Below are positions 12,282 to 20,987 of a stretch of 64,000 nucleotides of DNA, piece after piece. Position 1 is the first letter of the stretch. Each line of letters starts with the position of its first letter. A program made the position numbers and the translations under genes. The stretch comes from Sabethes cyaneus (lineage: Eukaryota > Arthropoda > Insecta > Diptera > Culicidae). The notes under the pieces were generated by a model. It was given only the letters and a program-made list of their open reading frames with translations. It was not told the DNA's origin and made no database searches. The stretch lies in NCBI RefSeq assembly GCF_943734655.1, contig NC_071354.1, positions 2,825,001 through 2,889,000 of the forward strand, written 5' to 3'.

Positions 12282-12687
12282 CACTCAAAATAATCCACAC
12301 GTTCTTCCCACGCGAAAAATCACTTAAATTTCTCTACATGCAGTTACGTGATCTTCAGCTGACTGTCATTGGAAAAAATAATAGCATCTATCTGATTTTC
12401 ACGTTAACGCATTAGTATGTCTGCGAACTACCTGAAAATCACGTAAATAGTACAGGAAAAGCTGGATGGAAAATATTCACATAACTTTTCCTACACACTT
12501 AATCGGTTCGGTAAAATTTTACCGAAATCTAAACAGCAGAACGTTCGGTAAAATTTTTTATTGCACCAAACATTATTAATGATCTGTAAACGTCGATTGG
12601 CACCATCGAAATTTTCGGTAACATTTTGCCGAATTCGGTGCTTTTTGTTAAGTGCGTATGATTTAGACGTGAAATTTATTTTGAGTG
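12282..12687. mobile_element. Element B: TA-flanked MITE, 406 bp, itself carrying a smaller MITE
   Basis: Ends CACTCAAAATAATCC and (right, inverse) CACTCAAAATAAA pair well, with TA on each side (12280-12281 and 12688-12689). A further element sits inside at about 12494-12656. Its ends resemble those of the tandem pair at 52530-53078, so they form one family. Confidence 0.8.
12494..12656. mobile_element. Element D: 163-bp MITE nested in element B
   Basis: Ends CACACTTAATCGGTTCGGTA and (right, inverse) CGCACTTAAC...GAATTCGGCAAAAT are related, and TA flanks both sides (12492-12493 and 12657-12658). The interior holds repeated TTCGGTAAAATTTTACCGAA-type palindromic motifs. A fragment resembling its core (ACCGAGTTCGGTAAA) lies near 52187. 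Confidence 0.65.
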
Positions 12688-12703
12688 TATAGTCACTCTA
12701 TAC

Positions 12704-13140
12704 TACAGACGGTAGATAATCTACAGACGCGCAAAGAGAAAAATTACTAATTCGGCAACACTTTTTTTGTTTATTTTATTTAAACAGTTTTGGCAACCAG
12801 TCAGAATTGGATCAATCTTCCTATAATCAGCAGTAAGTTGTGTGAATCGCGAGGTATGTTCCATGGAATTTCGCGAATTACGACGCATATTTTGCAAATT
12901 GAACAAGCCAATTGAATTTTTCAAAGCATTATATGATATATCGAGTGTAACTAATCCATATGTTGTTAGTAAATCAATAGTTAAAGTTTTAATATTTCAG
13001 GTAGATTACAAAACTTAGTCTTCCCTGCCTATACGAAACACAAATTTGTTTACTTTGCTCATTTGGTGTCTCGATTTGACGGTTCGATTGGTGTTTTATG
13101 CCACGCTCTTTGCGCGTCTGTAGATTATCTACCGTCTGTA
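12704..13140. mobile_element. Element C: 437-bp hAT-like MITE with 8-bp duplication CTCTATAC
   Basis: A 35-bp inverted repeat bounds it, perfect as far as I can read. TACAGACGGTAGATAATCTA begins the left arm and TAGATTATCTACCGTCTGTA ends the right arm. CTCTATAC occurs immediately outside both ends (12696-12703 and 13141-13148). It landed at the very end of the third element A copy. No coding capacity was seen. Confidence 0.92.
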
Positions 13141-13186
13141 CTCTATACCTCTGGTGTTTTCCATATGAAATATTTCATTTCACATT

Positions 13187-13400
13187 ATTGCTGTTGCAGT
13201 TGAAAACTGTGATAATCGACGTGCGACAATGGGTTTTTGTTCTTATTCTGTGTGTCGCAACTACGTCGCACGAGGTGTGCTGATAGCGAATCAATGTGCG
13301 ATCACAGCGCACCACGTGCGACGTAGTTGCTATCACACAGAACAAGAATAAAACCGAATGTCGCAAGTCGATTAATACGATTTTCAACTGCAACAGCAAT
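13187..13400. mobile_element. Foldback (palindromic) element, about 214 bp
   Basis: ATTGCTGTTGCAGTTGAAAA at the left faces TTTTCAACTGCAACAGCAAT at the right. The arms continue inward with mismatches to a centre near 13290 containing CGTCGCACGAGG facing CACGTGCGACG. Open frames on both strands across it are a by-product of the palindrome. Confidence 0.8.
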
Positions 13401-13454
13401 AAATCGAAGAGGAAAACTTTTGACACCCGAATGATCAGTATGAATCAATTTTAT

Positions 13455-13680
13455 TTATTATTGTCAATTGCAAAGAAAATTGTACCATCCAAAGTGCGAT
13501 ATCGCTCATAAAAGTGCTATTTTGCATTAAATCGTGTCGGTATCTTCGACGCACTTGTTCGTTATCTTCCAAGCAATAAGTGCGCCGAAGAGACCGAAAC
13601 GATTCAAGCTAAAATAGCACTTTTATGAGCGATTGCGCACTTATTGTTGGGACAATTTTTCTTGCAATTGACAATATTTA
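13455..13680. mobile_element. Second foldback element, about 225 bp
   Basis: The left arm ATTGTCAATTGCAAAGAAAA and right arm TTTTTCTTGCAATTGACAAT pair. The stem continues through TCGCTCATAAAAGTGCTATT facing AATAGCACTTTTATGAGCGA and on towards CGCACTTGTTCG at the loop. It begins about 55 bp after the previous foldback. Flanks are AT-rich, and the target duplication is unclear. Confidence 0.75.
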
Positions 13681-13924
13681 TTATAATTATTTATTTGCAC
13701 ATTGAAATTCATGTGTGTTACCTTTGGTGTCGCCGTGTCTATTTTTATCGGTGTTGGAACTCCCGTGATAATGGTCTATGAAGTATATAATTCACACGAT
13801 AAAATTTCGACATATGCTGAGACCCTCGCTGATTCTGTTCGCAGTAGGAATAATTCGACAATATCAAATTTCAAACTCCCGGATCATCTCCTCCATTCTT
13901 TGCTCCCCCTCAAACCAACACCTA

Positions 13925-14049
13925 GGGTAACCAACGTATTTTGGACCCCATCAGCAGCTGTACATAATTTGGACACTTACAGCCAAATCAAATGGAAGTG
14001 TCCAAATTATGTACAGTTGCTGAAGGGGTTCAAAATAAGTTGGTTACCC
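13925..14049. mobile_element. 125-bp foldback MITE with TA duplication
   Basis: GGGTAACCAACGTATTTTGG and CCAAAATAAGTTGGTTACCC-like ends (right end TTCAAAATAAGTTGGTTACCC) pair. Arms extend to TACATAATTTGGACACTT facing AAGTGTCCAAATTATGTA around a loop of under 20 bases. TA flanks both sides (13923-13924 and 14050-14051). A 139-codon frame (13702-14121) that runs through it is not credible as a gene. Confidence 0.8.
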
Positions 14050-14397
14050 TACGAGTCCCAGCTACAGACCTTTCCATTTATGTGTGTGTTGGTGCTTGAA
14101 AATGAGGCAAACAGGCATTAGCCCTTTCCCAAAATGAGGAAAATATCATGTATATACCAACGGGGCGAAGTGGCTGTCAAATTCATACATTTTCAATGTC
14201 CCACGCATAGGTACCAAACTGTTAATTTTGACAGGAACCAAAAAATTTGCTGGGAATTCCCCTTTACCGAGGACCATTTGAAAGTTGCTCTCTTCACTCC
14301 TACATGAGAAAGAGATAGCAACACACCATGCCCTTGGTATATACACGCGTATTTCGTGTTCGCTAGTGTGGGGCTTGAGTTGTCAGAAAGCTCTATT

Positions 14398-14623
14398 CTC
14401 GGGTACTTTTTCATTTCGACGTATATCTCTTCCGTTGTTTACGGCGATACTAATGCATTTTGACACATTAGCTTTGCAGGAATCGGTTGCCGGAGTCACT
14501 AGCTAGCCAAATGTTTTGAAAATTTTCTTTTCAATGCATTAGTTTCGACGTGAAAAGCGGAAGAGAGGAGACACGAAGAGAATCTCTCATTTGCAGATAC
14601 GTCGAAATGAAAAAGTACCCGAG
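14398..14623. mobile_element. Element N: 226-bp MITE with 27-bp inverted ends
   Basis: CTCGGGTACTTTTTCATTTC at the left and GAAATGAAAAAGTACCCGAG at the right form inverted repeats that are perfect over 27 bp. TATT flanks both ends (14394-14397 and 14624-14627). The inner phrase GAGAATCTCTCAT and a GAAAATTTTC core are shared with the larger composite element at 51322-52024, which is the same family. Confidence 0.8.
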
Positions 14624-14833
14624 TATTGTCATTCTCGTTTAGTGACGTAATCGAAAATTTCTCCATAGCGGAAATATTTCTGCAGCCAATGTTAAAGCGA
14701 TTAAACGAGATTAAAATGTGGCAATAAAAAATTTCACAGCTTCAGCAATATTTAAATTAAACCAGCAACCCGGAAACTTAAAGAATAAGTTGACTATGAG
14801 GTTTGTTTTTTTATTTTTGAAATCTAGTTACTA

Positions 14834-15029
14834 CAGCCTGAATTCGTTAATTGGGCCACGATTGCACTCCAGCTGATTCGCTAATTGGGCCGACTGACAG
14901 TTGTTAGAAATTTCTAAACTCGAAAATTCCATACAATTTTGACATTCAAGTTGTCATATAGCCCAATTAGCGAACACCCAATTAACGAACCGCCCAATTA
15001 ACGAACCACCAATTAACGAAACTTTGCTG
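14834..15029. mobile_element. TA-flanked MITE, 196 bp, with GTTAATTGGG repeats
   Basis: Left end CAGCCTGAATTCGTTAATTG and right end (inverse) CAGCAAAGTTTCGTTAATTG. The motif CAATTAACGAAC recurs three times towards the right end. TA lies on both borders (14832-14833 and 15030-15031). The TA duplication fits Tc1/mariner-type MITEs. Confidence 0.75.
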
Positions 15030-17100
15030 TATAAGCATACACACATTATCGTTAACTCTGGCATCATTGATCACGAGTGAGAATTTCCGTAATTTTCTCA
15101 TGTTTCGATACTCGGGTGGTGGGTATAGTGAAAGTGGTTGAAATATTTCGTTAGCTGTCAAATTTTGAGATGTTTGCGTTAAATGTGTTTATAAACGCGA
15201 GTGCAGAATGGTGTAATTTTTTGTCTTCATTGCGATCGACAGTTTAAGGTGTTTTGGATGGCTCAAATTGAATGAAGTGCTTGTTATTGACAAAAACAAT
15301 AGTGAACGATAGTGTTTCCGTAGGATTGTGCCGGAAAGACTAACAGTTTTTGAACGAATATCTGACATTCCTTCGGTGGCGATCGGAGCGAACCGTGAAT
15401 TGAGATTCACCTCTTGCTCGCGCTTCCTTTGTGTACGGACGAGTGAAGAAAAAGGCATATTGTGCGTGGAAGAACCAAGTTAAAATGCGAAATAAATGTG
15501 AGAAACGCCTATGAAATTCAATTTTAACCCCGGAAAAATATAGTTTACAAGGTAAGATACTGGAAACATACTGATAAATTCCATTTCTGGCTGTCTTTGA
15601 GTAGCATTAGGTAAATTATGTTGTTACCAAATCGTACTACATTTTTTTTACTTTTCCACGATTTCCTTTTTATACACTGTCGCACTCACGAGCAGGTCCT
15701 CTCGCTCTTCATTTTTACCGATATATAATTTCAGCCGCCGAACTAAGAGAAAATAAGCGTCAAAATTCTTTTTTTTAAAGTTTGTTTATAATCGTCACGG
15801 TTATATTTGACAAACTAAGGTGATTTATCTATTTTGGACAGGCATTAGACGTACTCTTTCATTTGATTTTGCCGTAGAATGGCAAAAATAAAGTACGCGT
15901 AATGCCTGTCCAAAATAGATATATAAATCACTCAAAATTTAACGTACAAAAAAAATATAAAAAAGGTACAGCAGTCCCTCGAATAAGGCGGTATGTAGTA
16001 GTGTATGCCCACAGCGATTTCTTAGTTATCCTTTAATCAATAAAGTTGATTGTTGGTACATTGTTAGTATATAGTATGTAATATATCCTAGTAAACTAGC
16101 AAAAATCTATTTTATTGGTTAATGGACAGCTGCAATGGGTGTACAGGTACATAAATTAAAATTTTACTATATTGAGAGAAATGGTTAGAAAATTGAAAAT
16201 TTATTTTTATTTTAATATCGGCAAGCATGTAAATTTTAAACATGAATATGTGTGTACCTATATCTATATTAGGTCATGAAAGGTACGGCTACGGCTCATA
16301 GCTTATCGTAGTAGCGCACATGAAATCCCAAACTCGATTGATACAAGAAATTTCTGTTGTTTCTGGAGCATATTATGCTTGGACTTTGAAGTCTTTATTA
16401 GGGGTCATCCAGATACCACGCGGACCGCAAAATGCCAATTTTCAACCACCCCGTCCCCCTCCGAAGACAAGCGTGGACGTTGACTCAACCCCACCCCCAT
16501 GTGGCTGAGCCCAAATTCACTGACATAGTCTAATCGATTCATTCAAATACATAGTTTGATTTACTACGTTAATTTGAAACTTATTTTACGTGAAAGTTGA
16601 ACAATTCTTGAAAACTTAGAAAAAACTTGGAAACTAGAGGTATTAAGCCTCACCTGTGTTTGGACGCCGCGGATAAAGCTGACGGTGAAGGATTTGGGTT
16701 TGGCGCACTACGGAACCGGGATTTTTTTGTTTATTTCGAGCACAACATATTTATGCGTATATGGAAACCTATAGAGTCATTAAGATCGTTGCGTTAACCC
16801 AGTAATTGTTCTGTACTATAACAGTGTACTATGACGGAATATAAAACCAAGCTTTTCTAATAATCAAAATTGTAAACAAAAGCTCATAATAGAGAAATAA
16901 TTCACTATCTGTACATGCACCTTAGGGTGATTGACGGGTGTTGGATAGCCATTTGGACCTTCAAGTCAAAATCAAATGGAAATGTCCAAAATAGAGTACG
17001 CGTAACGCTTGTCCAAAATACATTAATCATCGTAATATGCAAAAAAATGTTATCAAATCTGTGAGTTATCACCTCACGCACAGATCATGTTAGGTATAGT
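15030..17100. other. Intergenic DNA with a possible 5' exon and small repeat fragments
   Basis: No coding gene was recognised. 15189-15551 has the look of a transcribed 5' leader: a TTATAAAC box at its start and a strong donor-like ACAAG/GTAAGA at 15547-15556. It has no long frame, and the assignment is tentative. 16399-16510 resembles the widespread insect repeat beginning GGGTCATCCA and its CCCC-rich flank. 16924-17031 is a degraded relative of the foldback at 15820. Confidence 0.35.
15820..15931. mobile_element. 112-bp foldback MITE, relative of the element at 13925
   Basis: GTGATTTATCTATTTTGGAC at the left faces GTCCAAAATAGATATATAAATCAC at the right, with arms reaching AGGCATTA / TAATGCCT and a GTACTC / GTACGCG region near the loop. 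It shares the TTTTGGACA motif with 13925-14049 and with the fragment at 16924-17031. Confidence 0.7.
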
Positions 17101-17101
17101 A

Positions 17102-18408
17102 CAGGGTGGCAACTACCTGGAAAAACCTGGAATTGTCAGGGAATTTGAAATTACCTGGAAAAACTATTACCTGGAATAATCAGGGAATTTTTCAAACTAC
17201 CCCAATGATCGGTTCATTAAGTAGTCAAGAACCCTTAGAAATAGATAAAGAAGTACGGCACACAAGCGATAGATTGGGTTATCGATAATTAGCTCAGTGT
17301 TTTGCAAAGGGCCTTATTCTGCGAGGCAAGTGAAGTGATATAACAAATTTAGTTTGCACTCATTTTGCGCCTTTCGTTTGGCGTTAGTCTAGTCGAATAG
17401 AATGACATTGAAGTTTCAGAACGGACATTTTGCGGCATGTGAGACCATTCGCCGAACATCGAAGTAAATGCCAGTGGCACCGCAGCGAAATTTGGTTGAG
17501 AAATTCCACTGACACAGTGCATGTGGCATGTGGCAGTGCATAAACTTGCCATACTGTTGAACAGGCTTGTCCTGCGCTCAGTGAACTTATTTTGCTTTTT
17601 TAACTGTAACACCTCAACCAAGCAAAATTTGAAAATATATATATGGGACATTTAGAGTAAGTTATTAATTATCCATAAGATTGCTGAGCTAAGTAATGCT
17701 CTATCTTTAGTATTTACGGCGCACTCCCAGTTCACACTGGACAATACTTAGTTCAGCAATCTTATGGATAAAAATTTACTCTATAAATGCCCCATTTGTA
17801 ATATTTTCGAATTTTGCTTTGCTGAAGCGTCACAGTTAAAAAAGCAAAATAAGTTCACTGAGTGCAGAACAAGCCTGCTGTTGAATGTTACAAGTTGTAA
17901 CCAAAATGCGAGTGTAGCGACCCTACCTTTCACGTTACGAATTTTTGGCTCTAGCTTGGACCCGGAAGAGTAAATTCCGATCAATCCATGCAAAGTGAAG
18001 TAAGCCGCGCATGGCTTATGGCTCGGAGAACGAAAATTAAACATATGAACATTTCCGCGTGGCTGGCAGGAAAAGCACCACGGCGGGTTCGAGAGCTAGC
18101 CGCAATGGGCACTAAAACTCCGCTTGCACCTGAGTTTGCGAATAAACTTGCGCGGGAAAAAGAACAGATAAGGAACTCACGGGAGGAGTGTAATTTGTTG
18201 GTCGGCAGAATAAGAGAAATTGATTGCAGAATTCGCCTAGGGAAATAGAGTAGGTGGGGAAATTTTTCTCAATACCTCGTTGATTGATAAACAATTGAAA
18301 TATCAATGATCGAAACACACTTTCAGTTAAAATTATATCGCAATATGAAACCGGGAAAAACCTGGAAAAATCAGGGAATTTGGTTTTTCGTATCCAGTTG
18401 TCACCCTG
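17102..18408. mobile_element. CAGGGTG-ended transposon, 1307 bp (copy P1)
   Basis: The left end CAGGGTGGCAACTACCTGGA and the inverse of the right end, CAGGGTGACAACTGGATACG, match in their first dozen bases. Near both ends the phrases CCTGGAAAAACCTGG and TCAGGGAATTT recur in inverse orientation. AGTA flanks both sides (17098-17101 and 18409-18412). Inside lies a large inverted repeat: 17567-17700 faces 17755-17883, for example GTGAACTTATTTTGCTTTTT against AAAAAGCAAAATAAGTTCAC. The GC-richer part at 17988-18248 has an 86-codon frame ending IREIDCRIRLGK that I do not recognise. The superfamily is unassigned. Confidence 0.75.
17988..18248 (+). other. Unassigned 86-codon open frame inside element P1
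   Basis: The frame is open from an ATG at 17988 to a stop at 18246-18248. Its base composition is near-balanced, unlike the AT-rich surroundings. The predicted peptide is basic at first (WLMARRTKIKHM), then has a charged, possibly helical stretch (EFANKLAREKEQIRNSREEC). No signal peptide, membrane segment or catalytic motif is visible, and I do not recognise a family. It may be a piece of a captured host exon, a transposase remnant or a chance frame. Coding status is unproven. Confidence 0.25.
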
Positions 18409-18412
18409 AGTA

Positions 18413-18654
18413 CAGTTCATGAACAATGATTCTTTAGCGCTAATCACAAGATTTTATTCTTTTTACAACACTCAGCAGCCTATTAGAGTGTTACATCTCA
18501 CCTAACTGCAAAAAAAGGTTACCCATGTTTCTTGTACTGAGAATCACGCACGTTATAATTCTCAACGCAATCGAGCAACGAACATGATCTGTTATGTTTG
18601 TCATCATAATCATGATCTATTCATGACAAAGTTTATATCGTTTACAAGCAGTGA

Positions 18655-18655
<1 letters not shown>
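18413..18655. other. Unannotated spacer
   Basis: AT-rich sequence between element P1 and the ATT microsatellite; no feature was recognised. Confidence 0.5.
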
Positions 18656-18741
<86 letters not shown>

Positions 18742-18749
18742 TATTTAAT
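18656..18749. repeat. (ATT)n microsatellite
   Basis: About 90 bp of uninterrupted ATT trinucleotides precede the start of the 142-bp-unit element. The same trinucleotide reads as TTA or AAT in other phases. Confidence 0.95.
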
Positions 18750-18751
18750 AC

Positions 18752-20987
18752 TAGCTGACCCGACAAACTTCGTATTGCCACAAATTAACCTGTGTTGTAC
18801 ATAAATCATGAATCTCGGATGATCTTTGTCACAATCTCGAGTTTTGCAAGCCCCCCAGTGGGCGGCACTTCCGACGGCGGGTCACCGGCAACACTCGCGA
18901 CCGTCTCGTCCTGAATGATCTAGTGTTACTATAGATAGTTTTTGTGATCTTGTATTGACTAATGTTTTATGGAAGAGTCTCGAATTTCTCGAGTTCGATT
19001 AGTTTTTGAGTTTCGCAAAAATTTCTGTTTTATTTGTATGAGAGTCCATATCCCCCTACCACAGGGGTGAGAGGTCTCTAACTATCGTAAAATAAATTCA
19101 AGACTCCAAAATCTCCCACATGCCAAATTTGGTTCCATTTGCTTGATTAGTTCTCAAGTTATAAGGAAATTTGAATTTCATTTGTATGGGAGCTCCCCTC
19201 TTAAAAGGGGAAGGGGTCGTAATTCACCATAGAAAAAATTTCTGCCATGTAAAACTTCCACATGCCAAATTTGGTTCCATTTGATTGATTGGTTCTCGAG
19301 ATAAGAGGAAATTTGCATTTCATTTATATGGCAGCCCACCCTCTTAAAGGGGAGATGGGCCATAACTCGCTTTTTAAAGAAGAGAGGGGTCTCAATTCAC
19401 CATAGAAAAAAATCTTGCGTCCAAAACCACTTACATGTCAAATTTGGTTCCATTTGCTTGATTAGTTCTCGAGTTATGAGGAAATTTGTTTTTCATTTGT
19501 ATAGGAGCCCCCCTCCTAAAGTGGGGAGGGGTCTAATTCATCATAGAAAAAAATTTTGTCTCCAAAAACACCCACGTGTCAAATTTGGTTCCAGTTGCTT
19601 GATTAGTTCTCGAGTTATGAGGAAATTTGTATTTCGTTTGTATAGGAGCCCCCCTCTTATAGTGGGGAGGGATTCTAATTCACCATAGAAAATATTCATG
19701 CCCTAGAAAACTTTCACATGCCAAATATGGTTCCATTTGCTTGATTAATTCTCGAGTTATGAGGAAATTTGCATTTTATTTGTATAGGAGCCCCACTTTC
19801 TAAAGTGGGGAGGGGTCCCAATTCATCATAGAAAAAAATTTTGTCTCCAAAAACACCCACGTGCCAAATTTTGTTTCATTTGCTTGATTAGTTCTCGAGT
19901 TATGAGGTAATTTGTATTTCGTTTGTATATGAGCCCCCCCTTTTAAAGTGGGGAGGGGTCCTTATTCACCATAGAAAATATTCTTGCCCTCGAAAACTTT
20001 CACATGCCAAATTTTGTTCCATTTGCTTGATTAGTTCTTCAGTTATGAGGAAATTTGAATTTCATTTGTATAGGAACCCCCCTCCTAAAGTGAGGAGGGG
20101 TCCCAGTTCATCATAGAAAAAGTTTTTGTCTCCAAAAACACCCACGTGCCAAATTTGGTTCCATTTGCTTGATTAGTTCTTGAGTTATGAGGAAATTTGT
20201 ATTTTGTTTGTATAGGAGCCCCCCCTCTTAAAGTTGGGAGGGGTCCCAATTCACCATATAAAATATTTATGCCCTAGAAAACTTTCACATGCCAAATATG
20301 GTTCCATTTGCTTGAGTAATTCTCGAGTTATGACGAAATTTGCATTTCATTTGTATAGGAGCCCCCCTTCCTAAAGTGGGGAGGGGTCCCAATTCATCAT
20401 AGAAAAAATTTTTGTCTCCAAAAACACCCACGTGCCAAATTTGGTTCCATTTGCTTAATTACTTCTCGAGTTATGAGGAAAATTGTGTTTCTTTGGTACA
20501 GGAGCCCCCCCTTTTAAAGTGGGGAGGGGTCCTAATTTACTATAGAAAATATTCTTGCCCTCGAAAACCTTCACATGCCAAATTTGGTTCCATTTGCTTG
20601 ATTAGTTCTCGAGTTAGGAAATTTGTATGGAAGCCCCCCCTTTTAAAGAGGAGAGGAGTTATAATTCCCCTTATAAAGAGGGGAGGGGTCTCAATTTACC
20701 ATAGAATAACTTCTTGTCACCGAAGACACCCACATGCCAAATTTTGTTCTATTTGCTTGATTAGTAGTCGAGTTATGCAGAAATTTGTGTTTCATTTGTA
20801 TGGGAGCCCCCCCTCTTAGTGGGGAGAGGGGTTTCTAACCATCACTAAAACCTTTCCTGGCCCCAAAAAACCTCTACATGCATATTTTCATGCCGATTGG
20901 TTCAGTAGTTTTCGATTCTATAAGGAACATACGGACAGACAGACAGACAGACAGACAGACAGAAATCCTTCTTTATAGGTATAGATA
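18752..20987. mobile_element. Complete 142-bp-unit tandem repeat element (copy 2)
   Basis: It begins TACTAGCTGACCCGACAAAC, a phrase found at the start of many dispersed insect repeats. It ends with (GACA)n at about 20934-20963 and TCCTTCTTTATAGGTATAGA. Between these ends are about a dozen head-to-tail units. Measured repeat starts (AAATTTGGTT at 19440 and 19581, its variant at 19723 and 19866) give a period of 141-143 bp. Each unit has a G-run/C-run hairpin (GGAGCCCCCC...GGGGAGGGG). Open frames do not persist between units, so it is treated as non-coding. The class is unassigned; a non-autonomous retroelement or Helitron-like origin is possible but not shown. Confidence 0.8.

Larger units (their letters stand above)
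12252..12703. mobile_element. Right end of a third element A copy, split by element B
   Basis: ACTTTTGGGATGACATGTCG...CTCTGTA at 12252-12281 and TATAGTCACTCTA at 12688-12700 together form one element A right end. They are separated by element B. No matching left end is present, so this is either an older copy that lost its left part or a duplicated end. Confidence 0.7.

Noticed and set aside
13702..14121. 139-codon plus-strand frame
   Set aside because: It runs through a 125-bp foldback MITE with proven TA borders and has no domain; part of it is simply the hairpin.
19120..20820. CRISPR-like array of regular repeats
   Set aside because: Units of about 142 bp are contiguous tandem repeats without unique spacers, and the context is eukaryotic.
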